Made by a program: the position numbers and the translations under genes. The notes under the pieces are model-generated. The model searched no databases. It had not been told where the DNA came from and saw only the letters and a list, made by a program, of their open reading frames with translations. From Pinibacter soli (GTDB lineage Bacteria > Bacteroidota > Bacteroidia > Chitinophagales > Chitinophagaceae): DNA of 64,000 bases. Below, one piece after another: positions 44,109-54,600 of the stretch. The DNA lies in the NCBI RefSeq assembly GCF_029961145.1, contig NZ_JASBRG010000007.1, positions 1,158,155-1,222,154 on the forward strand, written 5' to 3'. Positions within the stretch are counted from its first letter, which is position 1, and every line of letters begins with the position of its first letter.

Positions 44109-46034
44109 ATGAGCGTTACATTTCCGGATACTAAATACTTATTGCAACAGGTTTTAGACCCACAGCAAGATGCTGTATACATTTGCGACAGCAATGGCTT
44201 TATTGTTTTTTACAACGAAGCATCCGCAAAACTTTGGGGCCGCAGGCCTGAACCCGGCAAAGAAAAATGGACCGCCGCATGGAAAACTTTTGACGAGAAA
44301 GGACAGCCATTTGCACCGTTTTCAACCGAAAGTATAATGAACGGCAAGCTGTCGATACACAACATGCTCGTTGAAAAATCTGATGGTAAAAGAACACTTG
44401 TCAAAACCAATCTCAGATATCTCCATGATGAAGAAGGCGCACACATTGGCTTTATTGTTAACTGCGAAAGCGTTCTAAGTCAAAATATAAACCAACAAAA
44501 AGAAGCACACCTGGCCGCCATCGTTGAAACCTCCGACGACGCCATCATTTCCAAAACACTCGATGGCGTAATTACCAGCTGGAACGCAGGCGCAGAAAGA
44601 ATCTTCGGCTACACTGCCGATGAAATGATCGGTCAACTGATCTTTAAACTTATTCCCGGAAATCTATGGAACGAAGAATCCATGATCCAGGAACATCTTC
44701 GCAGAGGTAGTCGCATTGAACACTATGAAACCGTTCGCATTACCAAAAACGGAAAGCTGCTGAATGTATCTCTGACAATTTCGCCGATAAAAGATGCTAA
44801 TGGCAAGATAGTAGGTGCTTCGAAAATTGCACGTGATATCACACTTCAAAAGATGCAGGAAGTTTCCTTACGTGAGAGTGAGGAACGATACCGGCTTGCC
44901 ATCGAGACAGCAAGACTTGGCACATGGTCGTTTGATATCAAAAACCATAACCTTGCCTACTCAACAGAAACGGCCAATATTTTCGGTACATGGAGCAAAG
45001 CGCTTACCTGGGCAGTTATGATGGAGGCTATTTATCCGGAAGACAAAGATCTTGTAAATGCCCGGCTGCAAGAGGCTATGACAAATGTAGACAGCGGTGA
45101 CTACGACATCGAATACCGCGTTGTTCAGGAATCGAAAGCCATCAGATGGGCAAGAGTGCGAGGCAAAGTATATTTCTCTTCGAATGGTGATGCAGAAAAG
45201 ATCATTGGCACCATGCTGGATATTACCGACGAAAAAACCACCAAAGAAATACTTGAACAAACGGTTGCCGAACGCACAGCTGATCTCAGCAGAATGAATG
45301 AACACCTGCTAAAGTCAAATGAGAATCTTGCTCAATTTGCTTATATAGCCAGTCACGATCTGCAGGAGCCTTTGCGGAAAATTCAAACATTCATAGACAT
45401 CATTGAGAAAAATGGACGCCTTGATCCGATGCCGGCAAATTATTTTAATCGTATAAAATCATCTGCCGAGCGAATGTCAGGTCTTGTAGAAAGCATCCTG
45501 GAATATTCCAGAATTGACCGACAGGAAACTCAGTTTGTAAAAACAAATCTTAACCTCATTCTGAAAGAAGTTCTTGAAGACTATGAAACACTAATCAATA
45601 CAACAGGCACTCAAATTCAATCGCAGCAATTGCCTGTAATAATGGGGCTGCCGTCTCAATTGCGACAACTGTTTGCAAACCTGATCAGCAATGCGATAAA
45701 ATTTTGCGAAACAACCCCTTGCATAAACATTAGTACACGATTCCTGTTCAACGACCAACTTCCAGATGGCGTACCAATACTGGACTCAGAGCGTGTGCTG
45801 GAAATTTCTTTTACAGACAACGGCATCGGCTTTGAACAACAGTATGCAGAAAAAATATTCCAGATTTTCCAGCGGCTGCATTCAAAATCCGCTTACAAAG
45901 GAACAGGCATCGGCCTTGCCCTTTGCAAAAAAATCATTGAGAATCACCAGGGCTATATATATGCATTCGGCGAACGGGATAAAGGCTCTACGTTTGTAAT
46001 ATTGCTTCCTGCTCATCTGGTTATTATGAAGTAA
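44109..46034 (+). CDS. PAS-domain sensor histidine kinase (phytochrome-like HisKA)
   Basis: A 641-residue soluble kinase from the ATG at 44109 (MSVTFPDTKYLLQQVLDPQQ); the upstream in-frame TTG at 44067 is unlikely. There are three PAS-type domains: about 10-120 (DAVYICDSNGFIVFYNEASAKLWG), about 135-250 (DDAIISKTLDGVITSWNAGA) and about 265-385 (YRLAIETARLGTWSFDI). A coiled linker follows, then HisKA with FAYIASHDLQEPLRKIQTF (phospho-acceptor His) and HATPase with NLISNAIKFCE, DNGIGFEQQYAEKIF and GTGIGLALCKKI. No transmembrane segment, so it likely senses a cytosolic or diffusible signal. No response regulator is adjacent. Confidence 0.93.
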   Translation: MSVTFPDTKYLLQQVLDPQQDAVYICDSNGFIVFYNEASAKLWGRRPEPGKEKWTAAWKTFDEKGQPFAPFSTESIMNGKLSIHNMLVEKSDGKRTLVKTNLRYLHDEEGAHIGFIVNCESVLSQNINQQKEAHLAAIVETSDDAIISKTLDGVITSWNAGAERIFGYTADEMIGQLIFKLIPGNLWNEESMIQEHLRRGSRIEHYETVRITKNGKLLNVSLTISPIKDANGKIVGASKIARDITLQKMQEVSLRESEERYRLAIETARLGTWSFDIKNHNLAYSTETANIFGTWSKALTWAVMMEAIYPEDKDLVNARLQEAMTNVDSGDYDIEYRVVQESKAIRWARVRGKVYFSSNGDAEKIIGTMLDITDEKTTKEILEQTVAERTADLSRMNEHLLKSNENLAQFAYIASHDLQEPLRKIQTFIDIIEKNGRLDPMPANYFNRIKSSAERMSGLVESILEYSRIDRQETQFVKTNLNLILKEVLEDYETLINTTGTQIQSQQLPVIMGLPSQLRQLFANLISNAIKFCETTPCINISTRFLFNDQLPDGVPILDSERVLEISFTDNGIGFEQQYAEKIFQIFQRLHSKSAYKGTGIGLALCKKIIENHQGYIYAFGERDKGSTFVILLPAHLVIMK

Positions 46035-46109
46035 AAAGTCAAAAAGCTTATTATCAGGATGGTTACGGAAAATAAACTTTCTGACTTTTGAATTTTTAAT
46101 TTTGACTTG
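46029..46109. repeat. AAAAGT-word inverted repeat at convergent stop codons
   Basis: The left arm (46029-46047, AAGTAAAAAGTCAAAAAGC) and right arm (46077-46109) pair approximately. The kinase stop TAA (46032-46034) lies in the left arm and the GH95 stop (46096-46098) lies in the right arm, so the element covers both gene ends. Confidence 0.65.
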
Positions 46110-48633
46110 TAACCTTCTTCAACTCTCCATCCAATCGGACCGATTCTCCTTTCATCGTCGAAAATTTCACGGTCTTATCGCCCAACTGAACATTCAATTC
46201 TCCGCCAAGTTTCGAAGTAAAGGTTGCAGTTACCAGTTTTCCATTTGCCCATTCCATATCCACCACAAAGCCTCCGCGTGTACCCAACCCTTTAACAGCG
46301 CCTGTTTCAAATGCATGCGGCAACGCAGGCAGCAGCTGAACAACATAACTGCCGTTTGTCGTTTGTTGCTGACTTTGCAAAAACATTTCTGCTATGGCGG
46401 CAGCTGCACCAAAGTTTCCGTCTATTTGAAATGGAGGATGGTTATCAAAAAGATTGGGCAGCGTTTTTGTTGTTAGCAGCACCGATAGCAATTTATATGC
46501 GTGATCGCCATCCTGCAACCTGTTCCACATATTGATCTTCCATGCGAGGCTCCAGCCCGTACCGTTATCACCTCTTGCCTCTAATGTTTTACGTGCAGCT
46601 TCTGCAAGCTCTGGTGTACCATTCACGGTAATCTGGTTGCCGGGATACAATCCAAACAAATGCGAAGTATGACGATGATGCGGATCTGTTTCTTTATAAT
46701 CTTCTGCCCACTCCATTATTCTCCCCGTTGTTTTACTTATGCGGATTGGTGCCAATTGCTGTAATGTCTCAGTACATTGCTTTCTAAAATCAGCGTCTAC
46801 ATTCAGTATTTTGCTTGCTTCGATGCAGTGCGTTAACAGATCATGAATAATTTCAAGGTCCATTGTAGCTCCATATGTAAAAACAGATACTTTTCCGTTA
46901 GGCAATACAAATTCATTCTCCGGTGAGTATGATGGATTAGTTACAAGCTTACCTGCACAAGCCGTACCCTCCGGTGCTTTCACAAGAAAGTCGAGCATAA
47001 ACAAAGCAGCACCTTTCATCAAAGGATAAGCCGTAGAAGAAAGAAATTTTCTATCTCCTGTAAAACAATAATGCTCCCATGGATCCTGTGCGAGCCATGC
47101 GGCGCCCATTGGCCAAATGCCTTGCGGACCGTCTGCAGGAGCTGTGAAACCCCATGCATCGGTGAGGTGATGCACCACCCAACCGCGTGCTCCGTATTCC
47201 GTACGTGCTGTTTTTTCACCGGGCTTCACCAATGCATTGCTAAGATCAAACAATGGCAAATGCATTTCAGAAAGATTGGTTATTTCTGCGGGCCAATAAT
47301 TCATCTGTACATTGATGTTCGTGTGAAAGTCTGCGTTCCATGGTGGATTCATTTGCCATGCCCATAAACCTTGCAGGTTAGCAGGCATGCCGCCCGGCTG
47401 CGAAGAGGAGATCAATAAATAACGTCCGTATTGAAAGTATGTTGCGATCAGATCATTGTCCGCTTTTCCATTCACACGGGCTTGTGCAAGGCGCTCATCT
47501 GTAGACAACGTCTTTAATGTATCAGCAACCTTTCCCAAATTAATTGCCACACGATTAAAATAGCGTTGATAGTCTTTTATATGTTGCGATTTCAATTGAG
47601 CGTAAGGAACAGTAATGGCTTTGCGAAGAGTTTTATTACACTCTTTTTCAGGATCAATATTTGAGGTCTGTACACCCTTTGCCAATTGCAACAAACCCGG
47701 ATAATTTGTCGCCGCTGTTATGTACAATGTAACGGACGTAGCCTCATGCACGGACAACACGCCGTCTTTGACTTCTACTGTTCCACCTTCCGCAACAGCT
47801 TTAACTTCTGCGGCAAACCTAACTCCTCTTTGTTTCCCTGTACTGTCTTTCACCGACACCTGTCCGCTAAGCAGTAGTGCCTGGTTATCGTCTGCAACGG
47901 GAACGCAGTTGGCATCTTTTGCACGTCTCAATCTCAGATTGAAACCAATGCTGCCTTTGTTACTTGCCGTAAAACGAACAACCATCACATTACTTGCTGC
48001 GTCTGCGAAACTTTCTCTTGTATATGTAGCGTCTTTCAAACGGTACTGCACCGTCGCGATTGCAGTTGACAAATCCAGACTTCTAACATAATTCTCTGCA
48101 TTGGCCAGAGGCATATCAAACCACAATTCTCCCAGCGATTGATAGGGCTTGATGCGCGACGGATTTCCCATCATGGTTTTACCCGCCAATTCAACCGCTT
48201 CATTGTTTTTATTTTCAAATAATAAACGACGTACCTCCGGTAAAGCTTTTAATGCATTGGGATTGCTAGCATCCTGCGCAAACCCATCCCACAGTGTGCT
48301 TTCATTTAGCTGAATGCGTTCATCAGTAACACCGCCAAATATCATCGCACCCAACTTTCCATTGCCTATTGGAAGTGCTTCTTCCCACACCTTTGCAGAT
48401 GTGCGGTACCACAAAACATTTTCTTTCTGTGGTCCATCTCCCTTTCCAGAAAAAACCGCACGGTCATACCATTGCGCTGTTATTTTCCCATTGCGTTGAG
48501 AGGCTGGCAATGTAGAATCTTCTTTTGTTAAGCGATCCTGTGAAAAGGTTGAAATGAAAGAGATTTGAAAAAAAATACCACCCAGAATTTTTATCCAATT
48601 CGAATTTGCAATCGTTTTTTTCTGTTTATACAT
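46096..48633 (-). CDS. Glycoside hydrolase family 95 (alpha-L-fucosidase / alpha-L-galactosidase)
   Basis: An 845-residue exported GH95. The ATG at 48633 gives MYKQKKTIANSNWIKILGGI and a signal peptide ending FSTFSQD. Family features are LWYRTSAKVWEEALPIGNGKLGAM, RIQLNESTLWDG, GGMPANLQGLWAWQMNPPWN, HTNINVQMNYWPAE (catalytic Asn pair) and HHRHTSHLFGLYPG. It releases terminal alpha-1,2-L-fucose or L-galactose from glycans such as xyloglucan or pectin side chains. It is the last gene of the minus-strand CAZyme cluster, about 115 bases after the GH3 gene at 48748. Confidence 0.95.
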   Translation of the reverse strand: MYKQKKTIANSNWIKILGGIFFQISFISTFSQDRLTKEDSTLPASQRNGKITAQWYDRAVFSGKGDGPQKENVLWYRTSAKVWEEALPIGNGKLGAMIFGGVTDERIQLNESTLWDGFAQDASNPNALKALPEVRRLLFENKNNEAVELAGKTMMGNPSRIKPYQSLGELWFDMPLANAENYVRSLDLSTAIATVQYRLKDATYTRESFADAASNVMVVRFTASNKGSIGFNLRLRRAKDANCVPVADDNQALLLSGQVSVKDSTGKQRGVRFAAEVKAVAEGGTVEVKDGVLSVHEATSVTLYITAATNYPGLLQLAKGVQTSNIDPEKECNKTLRKAITVPYAQLKSQHIKDYQRYFNRVAINLGKVADTLKTLSTDERLAQARVNGKADNDLIATYFQYGRYLLISSSQPGGMPANLQGLWAWQMNPPWNADFHTNINVQMNYWPAEITNLSEMHLPLFDLSNALVKPGEKTARTEYGARGWVVHHLTDAWGFTAPADGPQGIWPMGAAWLAQDPWEHYCFTGDRKFLSSTAYPLMKGAALFMLDFLVKAPEGTACAGKLVTNPSYSPENEFVLPNGKVSVFTYGATMDLEIIHDLLTHCIEASKILNVDADFRKQCTETLQQLAPIRISKTTGRIMEWAEDYKETDPHHRHTSHLFGLYPGNQITVNGTPELAEAARKTLEARGDNGTGWSLAWKINMWNRLQDGDHAYKLLSVLLTTKTLPNLFDNHPPFQIDGNFGAAAAIAEMFLQSQQQTTNGSYVVQLLPALPHAFETGAVKGLGTRGGFVVDMEWANGKLVTATFTSKLGGELNVQLGDKTVKFSTMKGESVRLDGELKKVTSQN

Positions 48634-48682
48634 ATAATCATTCTCGATTTTAAGGAGTCGCATGACGGTCAACTTAGGTGCT

Positions 48683-48722
48683 ACAAGACCTGACAGGTTT
48701 TTAGAACCCTGTCAGGTCTTGT
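48683..48722. repeat. Palindrome CAAGACCTGACAGG
   Basis: ACAAGACCTGACAGG (48683-48697) and CCTGTCAGGTCTTGT (48708-48722) form a perfect 15-base stem with a 10-base loop. It lies between the GH3 and GH95 genes in the same operon direction. I recall this same palindrome as frequent in Bacteroidota intergenic DNA, but could not check. Confidence 0.75.
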
Positions 48723-48747
48723 GATACGCTACTATTTATGTCAACAA

Positions 48748-51612
48748 TTAAAACTGTTTTGTTATACTCACATGTTTACTTGTAAACGTTACCTGTTTAC
48801 CTGCTATGTCTTCATTAAGAACAAATGCCACTTGCTTTTCTTTACCGGGTTCTACTTCAAAGTGATGCACATCATCCGCACGACTTCCATTTATATACAT
48901 CGAGACAGTTCCAACATCTGTAAGATTGCCACTGTTCTTAACGAGCACGGGCAATATCTTTTTTCCGATGATGCTGTCAACAAAAATATTTCCGGTAGTT
49001 ATGCTAAATGATGCTGCAAACTTTTTATTGTAATGCAACATAGTACTTACGCCTTCTACACTGGTGGCAAATGCAACACTGTTCTTAATTTCATCCGATG
49101 CTTTAAAGGAAGGGCTTTTTCCACCAACCAAAATTTTAAAATCACCGGCTTCTACCACTCTATCCATTTCGTCATTTAATAAAGATAATTGATAAGGGCT
49201 TAGCGTAAACGATATTTTCTTTGCTTCACCCGGAGCGAGCGTTACACGGGAAAAATCTTTCAACTCTGTTACGCGGGTTTTCACACTTGCATACATATCA
49301 GTAACATATAGTTGCACTACTTCATCGCCTGCAACGCTGCCAGTGTTGGTAACAATTGCCGTAACATTTATTGAGCCATCGTCATTTATTGAAGTCTTTA
49401 AATCCGAATAATTAAAAGAGGTATAACTCAAGCCATATCCAAAAGGATACAAAGGATAGAATGGCATATCTACATACGCATACTGCCTTCCTGATGTTTT
49501 GAAGTTGTAATACAATGGCAACTGCGCAACATCCTTCGGAAAGGTCATAGGCAAGCGACCTGCGGGATTGTAATCGCCAAACAATACATCGGTAGTAGCA
49601 TAGCCGCCTTCCTGTCCCGGAAGCCAGTTTACCAATATGCCTTTACAATGTTGGGAAGCATAAGTTAAGTTGTATGGCCTACCCGATTGGAGAATCAATA
49701 CAACAGGTTTTCCAGCGGCGCAAACCGCTTCCAATAATTTTTGCTGATATCCTGGCAAAATAAGAGAAGCATAGTCATTCGCTTCACCGGAAGTTTTTTT
49801 AACACCACTCATCGCTTCACTTGTTGAGCAATCGCCCAATACCATTACTACGACTTCTGCTTTTTTCGCAGCAGCAACCGCGTCTTTTATGCGCGAACTA
49901 TCTGTGGAATAAAACTCGCACCCCTTTTCAAACAACACCTGCGTTGCAGTGCCAACAGCTTTCTTCACACCTGATAGAACAGAAACAAGTTGTCCGGGCT
50001 GAAGTTTCGCAGTGTAATCGCCGGGTTGTAAATCGTCGGCGCCCGGGCCTATCACTGCAATAGTTGATATTTTTTTAGAGAGCGGCAAAACCTTGTCTTC
50101 ATTTTTCAACAACACAATTGATTCTCTCGCCGCTTGTCTCGCCACTTCTTTATGTGCAGGACTGTTCCAACCCGGATAGATAGTGTTCCAGTTTAAAGAC
50201 TTTGCAGGATTATGATCAAACAAGCCGTTCCTAAACATTGTTGCGAGCAAAGTACTGCAAGTGAAATTGAGATCATCCATATTGAGACCTCCGTTCTTTG
50301 CAGCTTCTATCACTTTCGGATTGTTGTACGTATCTCCGCAATTAGTTGCTACGCCTGCGGCAAGCGATTGATTCGCTGCTTCTACTACATTCGTTGCCGT
50401 AAAATGTTTCTTACTTGTAAGATTGCCAATTGCACCGCAATCGCTAACTACATAGCCATCGAATCCCCACTCCTCGCGAAGAATGCCTTTGAGCAACTCT
50501 TTGCTTTTTGCATCAGGCACGCCGTAGAAATCAGAGTAAGCAACCATGATCGATTGACATTTGTACTTTTCGATGACGTGACGAAAAGGAACCAAATGTA
50601 TCTCACGCATTTCGCGATCAGACAATCCGATGTCGTGAGAGTCGCGACCACCCAGCGGTGCACCGTGTGCAGCAAAGTGTTTTGGTGTAACCATCAATCC
50701 TTTTGATTGATAGCCTTTGATCCATGCTCCACCTATTTCCGATACCAACACAGGATCCTCTCCATAAGTTTCTTCGCAACGTCCCCACCTCGCATCCTGC
50801 GCCACATCAAGCACGGGAGACCATGCCTGCACAGTGTTTGCGCTCACCGTTTCATCACCAATTGTTTCTGCAACTTTCTCTATCAGCTGCTTGTTCCATG
50901 TTGCACCAAGACCAATTGATTGCGGAAAAATAGTAGCGCCGCTTCCATACGAAAAACCGTGAATGGCTTCCACCTTGTTCACAAACGGAATGCCCAAAGA
51001 AGGAATGCCGGGTATGCCCCAGCCTTCTCTCAACAATTCCATCTTTTGCGCAGGTGTCATTACGTTCAGTAGCAAAAGCACTCTCTCATTTACAGGGAGC
51101 GATGCATTTAGCCACGGTTTGTTTTTTAGTTCAGTCGCATCAGTCATAGCACCGCCATATTCTACTGTGATCTCTTTGAAAGTAACAGGCGCTTTGATGC
51201 TACTTTCTTTTATCACCATCTTTAAATGCGCACCATATTTTGCGGGAAATGAAACATCAAACGTCTTGCTCCCCGAAACACTGTAGGTAACAGGCGTTCC
51301 AAGGTTCATAGGATCGTAAGTGACGTATATTGTCAACGATTTTTTTAACACATCAGCAGTGAGATTATCGGTAACAATGTGTAAGCCGTTAATGTTGCCG
51401 GGCTTGTATAAAGTAAACAACACCGATTGTTCTTTCTTAAGATCATTGCTACGCAATGCCCAGCCTGTTTTCGTATCACCATCGAAAGACTGGCCAACAG
51501 CTGCCTGGTTAACAGACGCTACAGCTGACATGAAATATTTTGTTTGCGCCTGTGTGTCGTTGGCATGTAGTAAAAAGAAACCGAAAATAATTTTTGAAAG
51601 ATTCTTCTTCAT
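48748..51612 (-). CDS. Glycoside hydrolase family 3 (beta-xylosidase/beta-glucosidase type)
   Basis: A 954-residue exported GH3. It has a signal peptide (to about residue 22), an N-terminal discoidin-like beta domain (about 25-150, VNQAAVGQSFDGDTKTGWAL and VTFKEITVEY), then GH3 N-terminal (about 165-480), GH3 C-terminal (about 520-740) and an FnIII-like domain (about 755-830), plus a C-terminal extra beta domain. The nucleophile aspartate lies in GFDGYVVSDCGAIGNL, and KHFAAHGAP is the conserved substrate-binding block. The SDCGAI form is often seen in beta-xylosidases; linkage is not provable. The next gene on the minus strand is a GH2 (51664-54936), 51 bases away. Confidence 0.95.
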   Translation of the reverse strand: MKKNLSKIIFGFFLLHANDTQAQTKYFMSAVASVNQAAVGQSFDGDTKTGWALRSNDLKKEQSVLFTLYKPGNINGLHIVTDNLTADVLKKSLTIYVTYDPMNLGTPVTYSVSGSKTFDVSFPAKYGAHLKMVIKESSIKAPVTFKEITVEYGGAMTDATELKNKPWLNASLPVNERVLLLLNVMTPAQKMELLREGWGIPGIPSLGIPFVNKVEAIHGFSYGSGATIFPQSIGLGATWNKQLIEKVAETIGDETVSANTVQAWSPVLDVAQDARWGRCEETYGEDPVLVSEIGGAWIKGYQSKGLMVTPKHFAAHGAPLGGRDSHDIGLSDREMREIHLVPFRHVIEKYKCQSIMVAYSDFYGVPDAKSKELLKGILREEWGFDGYVVSDCGAIGNLTSKKHFTATNVVEAANQSLAAGVATNCGDTYNNPKVIEAAKNGGLNMDDLNFTCSTLLATMFRNGLFDHNPAKSLNWNTIYPGWNSPAHKEVARQAARESIVLLKNEDKVLPLSKKISTIAVIGPGADDLQPGDYTAKLQPGQLVSVLSGVKKAVGTATQVLFEKGCEFYSTDSSRIKDAVAAAKKAEVVVMVLGDCSTSEAMSGVKKTSGEANDYASLILPGYQQKLLEAVCAAGKPVVLILQSGRPYNLTYASQHCKGILVNWLPGQEGGYATTDVLFGDYNPAGRLPMTFPKDVAQLPLYYNFKTSGRQYAYVDMPFYPLYPFGYGLSYTSFNYSDLKTSINDDGSINVTAIVTNTGSVAGDEVVQLYVTDMYASVKTRVTELKDFSRVTLAPGEAKKISFTLSPYQLSLLNDEMDRVVEAGDFKILVGGKSPSFKASDEIKNSVAFATSVEGVSTMLHYNKKFAASFSITTGNIFVDSIIGKKILPVLVKNSGNLTDVGTVSMYINGSRADDVHHFEVEPGKEKQVAFVLNEDIAGKQVTFTSKHVSITKQF

Positions 51613-51663
51613 AAACGCTCTTGATTAATTGTTGGCTATTGTTAGTTGAATCTGTTTAAATTT

Positions 51664-54600
51664 TTATTGGGAAATTTTTGAACGAAGCTTTTCGACAAAA
51701 TCTTTCTGGGTAGAAATGAATTTTACCTGCACGCCCAAATTATTTCTTTGCACGTTTTGAATAAGAAAATGGTTCCAACCTTTATCCAGCGGCAGTGAAT
51801 GAATAATTTTACCATCTTTCTTATTTTCAATGGAAGCGGCATCTACGGCCTTTCCATTCAAATACACCTGCCACGGACTTTTGGTAGTGATATCCATATC
51901 TAACACCGGCATATCCGGCTCTGACAAAAGATTCACCAGCGAGCGGGGACTGTACACCCAAAAGCTAGTGAAGTTGTTCCCATCCTTGCTTTGTTGAATA
52001 TCGCTCGCATCCAATGTACCGTTCGAAGAAGCACTTAGCGTTCTTGATGTTGTTTTACCATTTGCTACAGAATCCAAAAACATCGCGTATTGCAGAACAC
52101 CATCGCCATCTATCGCTGAAAGATCTTTACCTGCTTGAGCATTGAACGTTGCACCAAGATTTGCCAACAGGGCATACAATACTCTTTCAGATGTTTTGTA
52201 GATTGCCTGTGGATCAAGTGTGGTGAAATAAATATTTCCCTGGCCCGATGAATATACGACCATCACATTGCCAACTGCTTTATTTTCTCTTTCGCTTTTA
52301 ATCAGGGAAATGGTTTTAGAATATTCCGCCTTGCCGTTCCAGGCCTTCCAGTCGGCATTGCAAGCACTCAACAGCACTTTTCCTTTGTTGACAAAATCAC
52401 CCGCAATACAATAATTCACCAGCGGTTGCGACGCCATCTCACTGAAGTAAAGTTCACCGTTACCAAAACCATTCAAAAGAGGATCATCATTTTCTTTGAT
52501 AAACGAAGTGGCTTTGCGATCAACAACATTTACCGCGAAAGGAAGATAAGATGCTACGGCTGCAGGTGTTTTTTCATTGGCACCCCAAATGAAGATATCA
52601 CCGCCCTTGTTTGTAACAGCACTGCAGAGCGAAATAGATGATTTATCGGTTGGAGGAAATTTTCCGTCTACAATAACCAGCGCATGATCTGTTGCAGAAA
52701 GCTTATCCTCTGCTTGTACACCAAGATCCCTGAACAGCGTAGCCAGCTTAGCTTCAGGATCTGCAGACAAGATCATTATTTTTGAATAGGACGTTTTGCG
52801 TTTATCATCAGTCGTTGGTTTATCTTCTATTTTGTCATAATCACTGATAGGAACATTCGTAGCATAAGAGGCTTGTATGGCATTGAACAACGGCCATGTG
52901 CGGTACATGGGCAATGAAGGATCATAACCCGGATTCAATGTGCTGGTATATGGCCCGAGCCTTTCCGGCTGCACTCCCGGCTGACCTTCTTTGAATGCAT
53001 CGAAGAAAATTCCGTCGGTTGATTTTGGAGCTCTGCTTGTATCTTTTAATCCGAACTCAAGTGGCTTTAATCCATACCATACCACATTAAAAATAGAATA
53101 GTAAGAAGCATCGTATTTCTTTTGTCCGTTAAGCAACCGCACTGCTTCTATTGCCACGCCTTCCATTCTACCCTGTTGAGAAACATAAGAGCGATTGCCA
53201 TTGTATTGTGCCGTTTGCCTTGGCGTACCATAGTAAGCCATTCCTGATTCACCGATGCCCCACAGCTTTCCTTTTGATGACCAGTTCTTGTAAGAGTTTT
53301 CATCGCCATAGTGACCGATGATTGTTGGCAGATCAGTAGGACGATCTGTTTCACCATCACCGGAGATCCAGTTTCTTGTCGGATCCAACTCTTTTGTGAT
53401 CGCCACCCAATGATTGATCTCCTGTAACTGTTTGTTGACAAGGCTATCGGGCGAGTGATGCACATACACAGCTACAGGAATATTCTCATTACAAACACTC
53501 CATCCAAATACAGATGCATGATTGCGGTCACGCAGAATGAAGCGCTTCAGGTGATCAGCTGCATTTGTCCAATATACTTCTGCATCTTCTTTAGGGCCGC
53601 CATCGCTTGCCCACAATCCTGTTTCGTCAAGAATATAGATACCCATTTCATCGGCCATGTCAAGATAGAACGAAGGGTAAGGTTGTGCATGCAAACGAAC
53701 AGCGTTTGCATGAGCGTCTTTCAACATCGAGTACCAGGCCCATGCATAACGGCGCGTCATTTGAGGAATGCCCATGAAATGCCATGAATCGCCCTTCATT
53801 GCAACGCGTTGTCCGTTGAGGTATAGTTTATCGCCTTCTATTTTAAACTGTCTCCAACCAAAGCGTTCATATTGTTTATCAACGATAGTTTTGCCATTGC
53901 TCAATGTTGTCACGAGCCCATATAAATTAGGCGCTTCAGCCGACCATGTCTTCAGCTTACCTTTAACAGCAACGGAAAGTGTCACTATCTTTTTTTCACC
54001 TGCCACAAGCGTTACTTTTTGAGATGGAATAGAAAGCGCTTCTTTATTATCGAGTGTCCATTTTACTTCAGGCGCTTCGGTAATACTTTTACCGGCAAGA
54101 TTGATCCATTGGGAAACAGTTCCACCAAGGTCGATGGTTCTTTTTGCGTTAGTCGTATTTATCAAAGTATATTCAACCTGTAAAGAATCTTTATCGACCT
54201 GCGCTTTAATGAAAGCATTAGCTACGTATACCTCGGGCTTTACGAGTAAGTATGCATCTTGCCAAATGCCATTGATGTGTTGCCCCCAGAAGGAGCCGCC
54301 TACGTACAATCTTTTTCCATACTTGCCTGGCTCGTTGAGCAGATCAGCATCTGCAACCCACAACAGTAATTCATTTTCGCCGTCCTGTTTTATCTCGTCA
54401 GTTATATCTACTTCAAAAGGAAGGAAGACATCATAGTTCTCTCCCACTTTTTTTCCATTAAGTATCACTTTGGTGAATCCGGCAACAGCATCGAAATGCA
54501 ATACCAGGCGCTTACCTTTCCATTCTGTTTTGTAAACAAATTTGCGCATGAGCCAACCGGCCCTCACAGTGTCCCAATCTTTTGGATAGCTGGGATAAGT